A stretch of DNA of 64,000 nt from Metellina segmentata. Its lineage: Eukaryota > Arthropoda > Arachnida > Araneae > Tetragnathidae. The notes beneath the pieces are model-generated. The model did no database searches. It was not told the origin of the DNA and worked only from the letters and a program-made list of their open reading frames with translations. A program made the position numbers and the translations under genes. How positions within the stretch are numbered: the stretch's first letter is position 1; each line of letters starts with the position of its first letter. This document shows positions 11,644-23,829 of this stretch, piece by piece. Location: the NCBI GenBank assembly GCA_947359465.1, contig OX375882.1, positions 56,356,509 to 56,420,508 of the forward strand. Reading direction: 5' to 3'.

Positions 11644-12293
11644 TCTATATATATAATTCTCTTACGTGGCACGCAAAAAAGACGTTATTTGCAATCGCGT
11701 TTTAGCAACACTGTACGATTGTTTGTTTATCGCGAAGTCTCGCGCATCGATTGAATTTATAGCGGTATCGGATGAAATTTTATTGAAAAAAAAAAGAAAT
11801 TTTAATGAGCTGTTGCAGTTAGTTTATAATAGAAATCAAAGTCAGCGGATGATCTTTTCAGGGCCATTTAAAAAACGTTCCTTTTCAGGGCCAACAATTA
11901 TAGTTCAACAAGACGCTTGCACTACAACTTTCGGCAACAAACTCAATGAAAAAGTGTGGGTCGTGTGAGTGCTGGGAAAATGTACACACAAACAACATGC
12001 TGGGTATTCAATTTCCAAAGAAACGCTCACATTTCGAGTCAAAATTTGCACAAAGTTTTCATTTGAATTCTGATTTTAGAGATACTGTATATATTTTTTC
12101 TGAAAAACAGCAAATTTAGATTTGAAAAACATTTTTGTGGTAACATATTTTGTAAACAATCCCTTCTGCTAGGACATATGTCATCATTGAGGCGAGCGAA
12201 GCGAGCATAGGTTCGCGCAGCGAACCAAAGAGGATTGCGAAGCAATCCTCCGGGGGTTGGCGAGCGTTAGCGAGCAGGGGGCAGGCCCCCTAG
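11644..12293 (+). mobile_element. Non-autonomous Helitron
   Basis: The element begins TCTATATATATAATTCTC after a host A and ends CTAG before a host T, the classic Helitron boundaries (insertion between A and T, 5' TC, 3' CTRR). Directly before the end is a GC hairpin, GGGGGCAGGCCCCC. The 3' region has GCGAGCGAAGCGAGC, GAACCAAAGAGGATTGCG and GAAGCAATCCTC, GC-rich short palindromes in otherwise AT-rich DNA. No Rep/helicase is encoded. A short frame at 11,666-11,968 matches nothing I know. Confidence 0.78.
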
Positions 12294-12674
12294 TGTATAT
12301 CTAAAACGTGTTCTATATTGTTTAAAGATTTATGATATTGCAGTCATAATAAGAATTTAATTCAAATTGTAATCCCAATCTAACCTAAACATTAAATAAC
12401 AAAATGGTCATTTTTTAGTATTACAAAAATGTTTTGCACTTTTCAGGTTGTGTCATATCGTATTCAATTTCAAAATCTTGTATCATCTCTGTGTGTGTAG
12501 TTTACTTTTATTAGATAATACCAGCATTGCCTGATTTGAATTTTGATACACTTAAAATTATTTTTAAATAATCTAAGACCGAATTTTCTGCTACATTCTC
12601 AACGTTCTCGAAATTTGCTGTTCCATGCTTACAATTCACTTAGCCTATTTAGAAATAATAAACCCCTTTGATTG

Positions 12675-12805
12675 CTACGAATTCCCATTTGGTTTACGAA
12701 GCAAACCAAATGGGAATTCGTAGCCTATTGGATAACAGCCATAATGGCGTTGCCTGTGGTGTAGGTTTGATTCGCAAACCAAATGGGAAATCGTAGCCTA
12801 TTGGA
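12675..12805. repeat. Palindromic CTACGAATTCCCATTTGG element
   Basis: A perfect 21-bp stem (12,675-12,695 against 12,703-12,723; arm begins CTACGAATTCCCATTTGG) surrounds a 7-base loop. It is followed by CCTATTGGATAACAGCCATA, ATGGCGTTGCCTGTGG and another half-site. Confidence 0.8.
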
Positions 12806-13848
12806 TTAATCCGTTGAAATTTTTACTCTATCTTTAACGACGTAGAGATAGAAAAAAGAACTACATAACTCCACTTAAAACTTTTTATATGATTTATTCT
12901 TCGGCTGAAAGCGTTCAAATGGAAACACGTTAAAAATAAATTTATAATCTGCCATCTCTTATTGACTTGACATTCTACTGAAAACAATAATAATTAAATT
13001 CATTTAAAAATGTTCTAAACTGAATTTTACAATTCGGCGCGTCCCATATATGGCAAAAAATTCGGATTACTTGTGTGCCAAATCCCATTACTGTAAGAGT
13101 CACAGATTCGTCAGGACTTTGATCACAGAAAACAGGCAGACCGAAAACAGACAAACACTTTCTTTTATAATAGTAGAGATGACTATGATTGTTGATAAAA
13201 ACCTTCTTGGAAAAAGTTTTGATGTTATGCATATGGCGTGTTAAATAAAGATAAGTAGCTTTTTTTTTGGTAGACATAACTGATTATCGGAAGAAAACAC
13301 ATTTTTATCGAATAGGAACAGGAGATGATGTTTATCGAATTGTGAATGAAATTGCATTTATATCTTAAAGATTTTCTTCTGGAATATGGATTTTATATTT
13401 GAGGCTATCAGAGTATCTTAACCCACCAACAAACCCAATGGAGATAAATGTAACTTTTTGTGCTACCATTTTTGCATATTTTTATTTATTTACAAGATTA
13501 TTTAAGATTTTGATAACTTGTTTTCCAGTGATCAACACATAGTTATTTTGAAAATCTTATAATACTTGAACTTGCAAATTAAAAAAAAGTCTTAATTAAG
13601 GGTGATAGAAAATGTTTCTTGTTTTTGTGGGTTAGGGCACTTTTACTTTGATAGCCTCATTTGTTCATTCTGTTTAACGGAGATGTTGTGTAAACACAAA
13701 CATACAATCTATTTTGTCTTCAAGAATCTATTTAAAAATGAAAGTACTATAAAAGCGTCTGTTTCACTGAGATCCTACAGCTGTGACTTGGTGATGTATG
13801 TAATAGATTGACCCATTTCAATTTTGCTTTGTAAACAATTCTACATAT
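12806..13848. other. No recognised feature
   Basis: AT-rich DNA between the palindromic element and the Tc1 remnant. Frames of 64-100 codons look random. Confidence 0.5.
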
Positions 13849-14418
13849 ACACTACCTTACAAAAATGGACCGGACAGCAAGATGTGATGGTATAAGGGTA
13901 AGATTACATGCTTTAATAGGGTAATGATCCCTCTCTTGCTGAAATTACACTAGCAACCCTTCTGGGCATACTTTCCACAATGTTTTGTTACCCAGCTATA
14001 GGTATTTGTGCCCACTCCTACTGCGAGAATGTCGCCAGCTCAGCTGTAGATTTCGACGTGGTTCCCTGGTCTGTAAGCGTCACTCTAACTCGTCCCACAA
14101 ATGTTCTATAGGGTTTAGATCGGGACTCTGAGCAGGCCAGGGAAGACGTTTTACATTCATGTCTTGATACCACTGCTTGACAAGGGCTGCAACATGACAT
14201 GGAGCGTTGTCGTCCTGGAAGTAACATTCATTCATTCCATAAAATTGCCAGAGCGTATGAAGAACCTGATTGTCCAAAATGTTCATGTAGGCGTCGGCGT
14301 TCAGTTGACCAGGAACAACATGCAAAGGTCCCAGGCCATACTACGAAAAACACCCCCAAGCAAGTAGTCGGATTATATGCAAATCCGCTGGTGTCCGGTC
14401 CATTATTGTAAGGTAGTA
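13849..14418 (-). mobile_element. Deleted Tc1/mariner-type element with both inverted repeats
   Basis: Inverted ends match over about 25 bp: CTACCTTACAAAAATGGACC on the left, and on the right, reversed, CTACCTTACAATAATGGACC. Both abut TA. On the minus strand a broken transposase fragment (about 14,080-14,325) shows YFQDDNAPCH, with a catalytic Asp, and SPDLNPIEHLWDELE, with the region of the last acidic residue. A frameshift after DELE moves the C-terminal part to another frame, and the N-terminal half is deleted. It is a transposon fossil that cannot make active transposase. Confidence 0.88.
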
Positions 14419-15539
14419 TATTGTTCAGACCGATAAAAAAAATTTTGAAGCACGTGTATCAAAAGAAACTAAAAGTTTCAAAGTGAGAAGCATTAAATTT
14501 TAAAACCAACACCTCGTGTACTTCCCTAAATTACATCCATTTTTTAATATAGGATATCTTCAAATGTTTCACTATCATTGTATTATTATTTCTTTTTTCA
14601 TATTTATGATTTTGGTTGTTTATTTCTATTTTAATATTGACATTGATAATTTACCATTCACGTACAATATTTTAAACTTGATTTTATCAGACTTGGTACA
14701 GTTCATATTTCTTTGAAAATGATTGTTTATTTCTATTTTATTGTTGGCAGTGGTAATTTACCATTAACGTTCATTATTTGTAACTTGGCTTTATCAGACT
14801 TGCCACAGTTCATATTTCTTTGGAAATATAACTTCGATATTAGAAAGTAATGTATGTATGTGAAAATATATTAAAATATACTCTTATACTACATAACAAT
14901 TTAATACCCTGACTTAGTACTTAATCATACTGACTTATATTTTACTACCCCAACTCTAAATAGACGTACAAAGTTTACAAAGTTGCATTGGTTTATCAAT
15001 AAAAAGTCCAAAAATCGGTAATTTTAGCGAAAATAAAATCATCTTTAAAAAAGTATAAAAGTAGATATATTTTTATGCTTTTATAAAACGTATAAAAATA
15101 CATTTTTTTCATAATAGTGAAAGTAAATAAAAAAAATGTATTTAAAATACACTGAAGTGATATTTCGAGTTCGAAAACACCACCCAAAGTTTCAAGAAAC
15201 ACTTGTTTTGAGATGATCTCGTAGGCTTTCCACTTGTAAAGACAAGTTAGATTTCTATTCAACATAGAGGTATTGTTGGTTTCCCAGCGTAATCTCTTCT
15301 TAGACGAGCAAAACATATTATAATCCCGTAATAATGTTTTCGAAAGGGAAAAACTATTCAGAAAATAACGGATTTCCAAAAGTAGGTCGGGGTGACTTGA
15401 ATCGAGTTATTTTTACCTAATCCGTGTGCTAGTTGGCGATTTTAAAACTGGTACCAGAAATACCGGCACTGTTTACAAGTGAAAGGTGAAGAACTCTGAA
15501 GAATTTATGTATGCATTAATTAGTTTTAGGAATATAAAT
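14419..15539. other. No recognised gene
   Basis: Very AT-rich. TTTATTTCTATTTTA with TTTACCAT recurs twice near 14,610-14,780, a weak 118-bp duplication. A minus frame at 14,996-15,379 is rich in Phe, Tyr and Lys, as AT-rich chance frames are. Confidence 0.5.
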
Positions 15540-15830
15540 TAACTTGACTTCCGGGTCTTAAAGGGTCAAACCAGACCCGTGCAGTTGATGTTCAAGAAAT
15601 ATATTGACGAGTTTTTATAACTACTAATGAAATATTAGAAACTTTAGATATTGATGCAAATATTGACGAAATTTTAAATATAATTAATTTGATATAATTT
15701 ATAATAATCTTGTCTTCCGGGTTTTAAAGGGTCAAACAAGACACGTGTAGTAGATATTCAAGGAACGGAATACTAAATTTTTATAACTAGTTACGAAATA
15801 TTTAGATAATGATAAATGTTAAGTTAAATC
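15540..15830 (+). repeat. Two-copy tandem repeat of about 166 bp
   Basis: CTTCCGGGTCTTAAAGGGTC followed by AAACCAGACCCGTGCAG recurs about 166 bp on as CTTCCGGGTTTTAAAGGGTC and AAACAAGACACGTGTAG. Confidence 0.7.
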
Positions 15831-16199
15831 TAATTATTTTTAGCTTCTTTGTATGTCTATACATAATGTGCCTTCTATCAATTATTAAAAATGATGTGAT
15901 AAAATGTAAATGAATGGCACAGACATTAAATTGTGATAAATGGCAAAAGTAACTACATGCGTTTGTACACATTTTTATGTATTATAAAACGTAGGTTCAC
16001 ATTTAATTTTTTATTATTTCAACACAGTTTCCATATAATTTATGCATATTTCGTATGTACGTTTATTCGTTTCTCTACGATATTTCTAAGTATTTTCCAT
16101 CAAATAGGAGGATTTCAATACCTTAAATGTGTTTTCACTTCGAAAACTACTGTGGGCAAATCCTCTTATTTTATGGAAAATACGTAAAAATATCGTTGA

Positions 16200-16420
16200 G
16201 AAACGAATAAACTATTAAGTAACTATAAAGTACTAGATTAACTATAACTATTAACTATGAAGTAATTATAAAGCATTATATTAACTATAACTATTAAGTA
16301 ACTATAAAGTATTATATTAACTATAACTATTAACTATAAAGTATTATATTAACTATAACTATTAACTATAAAGTATTATATTAACTATAACACTTAACTA
16401 TATAGTAATTAACATAACTT
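16200..16420 (+). repeat. AT-rich minisatellite
   Basis: TTAACTATAACTATTAAC and TATAAAGTATTATA alternate in units of about 31-47 bp. Confidence 0.85.
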
Positions 16421-17020
16421 TTTATAAACAGATAAAAACGATAATTTGGATACATAATTGTTGTTTTATATAAGAAAGTGTGTGTGTATGAGAAAAATAT
16501 CTAGGTATAAGATGATTTTTTTGAAAAAGAGCCATCAAACAACAAGGATATTATTTAATTTTGACAAGGATATTATTGCTACACACCTGAACGGGCTCAA
16601 GCCCCTCTAAGCTGCTTCTACAGGTGCATCTTTGAGAGGTTTGATTCTTCTTTTTTCAGGAGGGGGAGGGGGACAATTTCACGTCTGGTATTATTTTTCT
16701 CGCCTTTTCGTACCCGCGAGGAAAATGATTGGTCAAATACATGGAATGTGTGTCATTGTCTTTCACAGCGGACATTGGTCAACAAAGGAAGTTGTAGAAA
16801 TAGCAGTTGAGTGTGCCTGAAACGCGGCTAACCGGCAATGTGACCATGACTTCCCCCGCTTTCGTTTTTTTTTTTGAGATACAAAGGGCATATTTCTCTT
16901 TCCGTGGATAGTGGTATCGGACAAGTGGGATTGCCGGTCCCGAAATTTAAAAAAGATTTTTGAAATTCTAAAATATATGTGTTTAAAGTCCTGACTTAAT
17001 TTAGACTAGATCGTTTCGAA

Positions 17021-17413
17021 ACTCTCCTGTAGTTTGCCTTCAAGAGGTATCTCGCATTGGTGTGGTGTGGAAGTTTGAAGAGTGGGGTGTCAGATCAGGT
17101 GTGGCCTCGTCATCTGACCGGGGTTCGAAATTATATGGAACCTTTCCATTCGGGTTTGATCCCGAACCATTGTCAACTACCCGTTGTGTTGCTCCAGTGC
17201 GACGTTAATAAAATAATTACCTACCTCGTCATTAGCAAAACTAACCAGTTCTTGATGGACGAGATTTCTCGTCATAAAAAGAAAACTGGTTATGCATTGA
17301 TCTAGTCGTCATAAAAAATCGGCATTATGTAGATGACGAGATATCTTGTCAGGGGGAAAGTTGGTCAGATTAGGATGGAAGAGACATCTCGTCGAAACTA
17401 CCTGGAGGTTTAA
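17021..17413 (-). mobile_element. TTAA-type element, copy 4, split by a SINE
   Basis: The left part (CTCCTGTAGTTTGCCTTC, AAGAGGTATCTCG) matches one terminus of copies 7-9. The SINE at 17,065-17,226 follows, and the element resumes with TCGTCATTAGCAAAACTAACC. It ends GACATCTCGTCGAAACTACC then TGGAGGTTTAA. The leftmost TTAA is lost. Its orientation is opposite to copies 1-3. Confidence 0.72.
17065..17226 (+). mobile_element. SINE body inserted into a TTAA element
   Basis: GGTGTGGAAGTTTGAAGAGT, CGTCATCTGACCGGGGTTCG, GTTTGATCCCGAACCATTG, GTTGTGTTGCTCCAGTGCG and the tail ACGTTAATAAAATAATT are all present. On both sides the sequence is that of the TTAA-bounded element, so the SINE went into it. 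Confidence 0.8.
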
Positions 17414-17539
17414 AGAAGTTAGTTTGCTATTATGAGTCCAATTGTTGGTACACGTTCCTTTATAGGATTGGATTGGGTAGGATATTGGGGGGTTTGTTGG
17501 CGCAAAGTCCAAAAGTGGACAAACTGCCTTATTCCTTTA

Positions 17540-17670
17540 CAGAAGACTCTTCATCTGACCGTGGTTCAAAATTACGTGGTGTTGTCCTACTTTGGGTTTG
17601 ATCCTGGACCGACGCCAATTAACCATTGTGCTGCTCCAGTGCGACGTTAATTAAAAATACCTTCCTTTAC
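17540..17670 (+). mobile_element. SINE 3' fragment
   Basis: CTTCATCTGACCGTGGTTC, GTTTGATCCTGGACCGACGC, GCTGCTCCAGTGCGACG and a TTAATTAAAAATACC tail match the 3' half of the main SINE. Confidence 0.78.
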
Positions 17671-19480
17671 CTACCCTTTTCAGAACCCAGCTCGATTTTG
17701 AGCTCCTTATACGATGACCGTGGCCAGAAAAGAAATTTTCACATGTCTACGGGGCTGAGAATGTAAACGAAGAGAGCTAAGACAGCAATGTTTTCGAATG
17801 TCAGGGCTCGAGGAGAAAGAAAGGGGAATCGAATTTAACGTAATACTACATGAATTACGCTGAAATAAAAATGAAGTATTTATGCCATGGCATGTACTAC
17901 ATAATGCTTGAAGACAAAGAATTTTAAAGTTTGCGATTTCTTAATATTTTCATTTTTGCCGCTGTGCGTCGAACATTGCAATGATTGTTTCACTTCCCCA
18001 TTCTTAAAAGCAACTGGTGTCCGAGTGCATCACATGATGGTGATCATGGGAAGAAAGAGAAGATTCGGGGAAGTATTGGATTCGTGGAAAAGTTCGTCCC
18101 ATTTTGGAACTGCATCGCAAAACTGAAGTGTCTACTTCACACGTGTGAAGTTTGGATGTCATTTGAAAGTAGGAAATCCAGTGGATACTCGGTGAAAAAT
18201 TGTGTTATTTGGTTGTGCTTTTTAAATGTTGAAAATAAAGAGAATTTTCAACCTATTATGTTTTTTTTTTAAATTTCCGAAAAGGCAAAATTACTTCGCA
18301 GACGCAAAAGAATATAGGGTGAGGGTACCGTTGACGATTCCACGTGCCGTCAGTGGTTCAGAAAATTTCGTCACCTGGATCAGTTCTTTAGACAGAAACT
18401 TTAGAACTTCTACGAACAGCAAATATCTGACAGATGGAGAAAGATCATCGAACAGAACGGAACATGCTATATTGATTGAATGTAGATTTTAGTAAATAAA
18501 ATAACTTTTCTTCAATTTTTGTCAAATAAACGGGACGAACTTTTGCATCTACCCAATATTTGGTGGAATAGATTTGATATCGTTAACAGCTTATTTGATA
18601 ATGAGGAAATGATAATAAAAGCTGAAACAGGTAATATTATAATTACAGGATTCAAAAATGGTGTGAGCAAGAGGAAAGGAGAAAACAGTTATAATGTTAA
18701 GGGTTTTAACTGAACTCAATAAAAAGGGAAAGGTTTTATGCATGAGCTGTATCGTTAGTTTATCTTTTAATCTGGACATTCCAGATCATATTATGGAGAT
18801 ATAAATTTAATTTCCACTTTTAAGTATGCAAAGAATTTGGGAAGTACGCGATTTCCTGATTTTGTTAAGAAAATAAACTTATTTCTTATTTCTCTTAGAC
18901 TAATAACATTTTTATCTAAGAGGAATAGTGATTATTCGTAGAATTGTAATTTCCTAATTTGAAGATATATTTGGTGTACAAAATATGTGACACATATTTT
19001 CTTTAAACAAGCATTTAGCTATTTAGTTTGTGAACTAACACTGAATTTTAAAGTGTGATTTGCTCTAAGCAGAGAATATTCAATTGGGACTGAAATAAGC
19101 AGTTGGATGAAACAAGATATATGCTTTAAATGGTCTTAAAAAGCACAAATACCAGTTTCAGCATTAACATACCCATTATACATAGATTAGCGTACCAATA
19201 TTGAGCTACTCAACATGTATCATTAGAAACGTTAAGAAAGTCCGCATTAATGGTAAAAGTGATCATTGAGAATTAAGAATTATGTTTGTGGTAATTGCAA
19301 TTGTGGTTTCCTCTTGGAGCAAAAGTTCGAAGCTTTAAACTTTAACGCAATCAACATCGTTTTGATGCTAGTGTTCACAAGATTTTCCTGGATCATATTA
19401 AGATGTTATTATCTGTGGTATCTAAATGAGTTTCTCTACTGATATCTTCATAAATTGGCTTGAAATATGTAAATAAGATG
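17671..19480. other. No recognised feature
   Basis: Mixed-composition DNA with several frames under 100 codons and none with recognisable motifs. TTCACACGTGTGAA near 18,136 is a short isolated palindrome. Confidence 0.45.
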
Positions 19481-20240
19481 GATTATTCTTTGGTTATTCA
19501 GTCACATTATATGCAATTGTTCCGTGGATACATTTCATGGAATGTATTCCGAGCTACAACAATTTAACTACATTTTTCTTGAAGCCTGGTTATTCTTTGG
19601 TTATTCAGTCACATTATATGCAATTGTTCTATGGATACGTTTCATGGAATGTATTCCGAGCTACAACAATTTAATTACATTTTTCTTGAAGCCTGGTTAT
19701 TCTTTGGTTATTCAGTCACATTATATGCAATTGTTCTATGGATACGTTTCATGGAATGTATTCCGAGCTACAACAATTTAATTACATTTTTCTTGAAGCC
19801 TGGTTATTCTTTGGTTATTCAGTCACATTATATGCAATTGTTCTATGGATACGTTTCATGGAATGTATTCCGAGCTACAACAATTTAATTACATTTTTTG
19901 TTGAAGCCTGGTTATTCTTTGGTTATTCAGTCACATTATATGCAATTGTTCTATGGATACGTTTCATGGAATGTATTCCGAGCTACAACAATTTAATTAC
20001 ATTTTTTGTTGAAGCCTGGTTATTCTTTGGTTATTCAGTCACATTATATGCAATTTTTGCATGGATACGTCTCATAGAATGTGTTCCAAGCTAGTCATTC
20101 AAATTGTTTTAATATCACTAGAGAATAATAATTCAACTATATTAGTTGTTGTTGAAACCGGGTTTTTCTTTGGTTATTCAATCATATACAAAATTATTCA
20201 ATGGATGCATTCAATGGAATGTGTTCCGAGCAAGTTACGT
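19481..20240 (+). repeat. 107-bp tandem array
   Basis: Units start (GG)TTATTCTTTGGTTATTCA at 19,481, 19,588, 19,695, 19,802, 19,910 and 20,018, almost identical, with a diverged one near 20,160. Because 107 is not a multiple of three, a reading frame changes with each unit. The resulting overlapping open frames (85-118 codons, with MDTFHGMYSELQQ) copy the DNA repeat and are unlikely to be proteins. Confidence 0.93.
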
Positions 20241-20539
20241 AAGAAGACACATGGAAATTACAATTCAATAACATTTCCTGTAAAAGCAGAAAACGCAGCC
20301 AAATACCGAATTTTCAGCTGCTGAAAAAACATCTACTTCCGTAGTAGAAGAAACGCCCAAAGTACCCAACTGATCCAGGATGTTGCTTTAATAAAGTGCG
20401 AGATTGCATATCTTTTCCGCATCGGTTCAAATATGTAACCGATTTAAATATTTTGCACATTTCCTGTAACGTTTATCATCGTTTCTTGCAATAACGTAAT
20501 TCTTTTGGCATAGTCATGCACAGGGCTATAGACACTTTA

Positions 20540-20639
20540 GTTGAAAACGATATTTTTACATGATGACGAGATCAAGATCTGTTCTTGTTTCTTTTAATGG
20601 CGAGATATATTGCTGAGACAAACCCGATTGGAAGATTAA
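20540..20639 (+). mobile_element. TTAA-type element, copy 5 (degenerate)
   Basis: GATGACGAGATCAAGATCTG, GGCGAGATATATTGCTGAGA and CCGATTGGAAGATTAA (TTAA at 20,636-20,639) match an internal unit and one terminus. The left end is eroded. Confidence 0.6.
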
Positions 20640-20909
20640 ACATCTAAACCTATTTTCAAAACTATTCACTTAAGTTTTCTTTTCTGTATACGAATTTCCA
20701 TCTCCCGGATTTCTCATTGCTTTCTGTAATCAGATAAGTGAAAAACTTCATTACTTCAACAATTATTCTAAAGTGATTTAAGAATATTATGCAGCTCCAT
20801 AGTTCAAATCAAGCATATTTAAATTAAGCACAAAATCCCACAGTAATTCATTTTCATTGTTTAAATCCGCCTGATTTGGCAACATAGAAATACTACCAAC
20901 AGAACAGTG

Positions 20910-20911
<2 letters not shown>

Positions 20912-20958
<47 letters not shown>
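20912..20958. repeat. (TA)n microsatellite
   Basis: Uninterrupted AT dinucleotides, about 23 copies. Confidence 0.97.
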
Positions 20959-20961
<3 letters not shown>

Positions 20962-21044
20962 TAGCCACTGCGTGGTCAGCACAGCGTAGCCCGTGACAGT
21001 TCTTTTCGTGGGTTTAGGTTCGACCACTGTTCGCTAACCCCTGG

Positions 21045-21330
21045 TGATTACTACGAATTTCCATTTGCAAACCAAATGAAAATTCGTAGCCTTTTGGAAT
21101 GAATTCCCTGCTAATTCCTATTTGGTTTGCTTCGCAAATCAAATTATGAATATTATGAACTCAGGTTTGCTTCGCAAACCAACACCACGGGCAACGCGGT
21201 TATGGCCTCGTTATTGTAAAATGTGGCCAAATTCGATGACAGCCATCATGGCGTTGACCGTTGTGTTGGTTTGCTTCGCAAAAAATCAAATGGAAATTCG
21301 TAGCCTATTGGAATGAATGCATTGCGATTT
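21045..21330. repeat. Cluster of palindromic CGAATTTCCATTTGC elements
   Basis: Relatives of the 12.7-kb palindrome: ACGAATTTCCATTTGCAAAC with its inverted partner, then GGTTTGCTTCGCAAACCA and GACAGCCATCATGGCGTTG. Several half-sites point both ways, so this looks like nested or rearranged copies. Confidence 0.7.
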
Positions 21331-21339
21331 CCAATTTGA

Positions 21340-21715
21340 CTTGGTAGGCTGATTTATTACCTCGTTTTGCGATTCAACATAAAAAATGACAGGGATGGTT
21401 TAGAATCCGTATTTCTATAAAGTGGCGACAAAAGTGATGAAATCTCCAAAGACTACAACAATATCTTGTAAACCAATTACATGCCACATGCATCAGATGA
21501 TCAATCAATGGTCCAATCAGATTAGTAATGCATAAATGAGTGTCATCTTTCGCACCGAGGACCAATTAAATGATGAACGTTCGATTCCACCCAGCAGACG
21601 AAAGCAGTCTAAGGGTAACGTTTTTGTCACATGTGTGTGTGTGTGTGTGTGTGTGATCCTTGAAATATAAAAAACCTTAACATTACTCATTAACATTTTA
21701 TATTTCCTCTTTGTT
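21340..21715 (+). repeat. Dispersed repeat with GAAATATAA ends, copy C (partial)
   Basis: TTATTACCTCGTTTTGCGAT, TGGTCCAATCAGATTAGTAA, CCACCCAGCAGACGAAAGC and the end ACATTTTATATTTC match copies A and B. A (GT)n tract has grown inside it. Confidence 0.6.
21632..21654. repeat. (GT)n microsatellite
   Basis: About 11 GT dinucleotides inside dispersed repeat copy C. Confidence 0.95.
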
Positions 21716-23277
21716 ACTTATAGTTTTCCTTCCCATGAAACTAAAAATTTACTCTTTAGTTAAGGCGGTATTGCAGCCAGGATGCTATATTTAGAAGGCT
21801 TCGGAGGTATAACAGACACGAAATATCTGAATCTGAAAAATCGTATCAAACTATTCTTCTTTGACAGCGCAATTTTAAAAAGGTGTTATAGATGTCTGTC
21901 ACACATAAATGGTCTTTTTATAGCTTTAAAAACGTTTCGAATAGTAAGAATGGATTGAAACGACATGTCGATTACGAAAACGAAATTCCTATTTCTGTTC
22001 ACTCAATCACTGTCGTATGGAAGGAACCGATCTTATCTTGATTATAACATTCGCGGCGCTTTTGCGACTGAACACAAAAGATCGATTCTTCTTCACTTCT
22101 CGTATGGAATAATTGTAATTTGGATCACTGATTTTTCTATAAATACTCGATTTTCTGTGAGTTAACCGGTGTATCGATAACATCGGCTGACAGAGCGAAC
22201 AAAAAAGCGATGCCATTTTTTGTGTGAGTAATATGTAAAAAAGTTCTTTCAACCGCGATCCCTTTTAACCTCCACTGCTCTTCGGTTGGGAGAAATCACA
22301 ACCGTAGCTGATTTTAATCTATTTTTTTTCTTCCTTTGCGTGATCGCTTGTCATAGTTTGGAAAATCGTTTGCGCGTATATTGCCCGAGATTCCGCGAAA
22401 TATGGAATATTTTTATTTTAATTGCATTTTTGCAATTTATGTAAGTGGTAATTAAAATACATCATGCGTTTACAAGTCATGTAATTTTAGTAATAACATT
22501 TTACAACTGAATGAATTTATGTACACATCACGGATATATCGAATTTATATCTGCTCTGATGTTTTTTAATTCTTCTTTAGGGCTTCGTAAATTTGAATAA
22601 TTGCCCAGGATATTTGAGGAAGTATCTGCTTACCAAAATAGCGATTGTGATAAACGAAATTCTAAATTGATCAAATTTAGCTGTTAATACTGTGGAATTT
22701 AGTGTGTAATGTGCTATAGCTGAAATGTGACTTATCTGTGAAAAAATTTAGTTTTTTATGTGTTGTATTCTAAATCTATATAAATTTTAACATTTAGGGA
22801 AAAATTAAAAACTTGCATGTTTCTGAAACGTAGCTAGTAAACGTAGAATCTTGGTTATATGGAATGCTCTTAAAATAATAGTTTTACCATTTTTATGACG
22901 TGAAATGTTTTAAGATAATTCACAAAGTTTAACTACTGTTATTCCTAAAATTTTTTAACGTTTCATGGCTTAATTTAGAAGTTGTATTTGATGTTACAAT
23001 CGCATGACTAGAGGAATACGAATACTAAAATATTAGTAGATAGTTTATATGAAAAATATTTAAAAAACCAATGACTTGTCATATTACCAATCATAGGTAT
23101 AAACTTGTTTTCTGAATAAAAACGATTGTGATGAATATTTAACATTTTATACACTAAGGTAATAGGAGAATAGTTAAAAAAAAAGATTTATAGTACCTCA
23201 AAATATAATATTTCGCTCCAAATCATTCAAATAACAGAAATTAACAGTATTTCATCCCTATTCAATATATAAAATAA
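21716..23277. other. No recognised feature
   Basis: AT-rich. Overlapping frames on both strands at 21,965-22,252 are not supported by motifs or splice context. Confidence 0.5.
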
Positions 23278-23322
23278 CCCGTTGTGTTTCTCCAGTATGA
23301 CGTTAATTATACCTACCTACCC
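23278..23322 (+). mobile_element. SINE tail fragment
   Basis: CCCGTTGTGTTTCTCCAGTA and GACGTTAATTATACCTACC match only the last 45 bases of the main SINE. Confidence 0.6.
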
Positions 23323-23829
23323 TATTTAATATAACTTAATAAGCTGTGTAACGACAGTGACTCAGATAAATAAATAATTCGTAGAGAATGAAATATGGAT
23401 AATACTTCGAACCAGTTTTTCAAATAGATATTTCAGAAACAAGAAAAAGTGAATAACTATGTGTACTTTGTTCAGTTTGCTTTGATGTTGTCTTACATAA
23501 ACAATGTGTAGCACTCGCAGCAGAATAAAATGAAAACATTACATCATTCAATTCTATCCAAAATTAAGCAGTCACATTTTCGCAAGGAAACGTAACATAA
23601 AATGATTGTACAAATATGAAAAATGCAGTTAAATGTTTTGGCGTTAAACGACTTCAGGAAAATCCGTTTAACCTACTTAAGAAAGAAATATTTAAATGTC
23701 TCGTAAAAAGTCATTTTGTGGGAAAACGAGCTTTTAAAATAAGGAAATATGTATTGTGTTTAAGTTTTTCTTCTTTCTTCACTCTTTACAAATAATTATA
23801 CATTCTTCTTGATGTTATTTGACGGAGGA

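Noticed and set aside
11666..11968. 100-codon frame as a Helitron protein
   Set aside because: No Rep or helicase motifs and no ATG start. The element is short and non-autonomous.
16572..16640. GGGCTCAAGCCC hairpin as a terminator or small RNA
   Set aside because: The stem is too short and there is no supporting context in eukaryotic DNA.
19524..20094. Overlapping repeat proteins MDTFHGMYSELQQ
   Set aside because: Same DNA unit read in rotating frames of a 107-bp tandem repeat.
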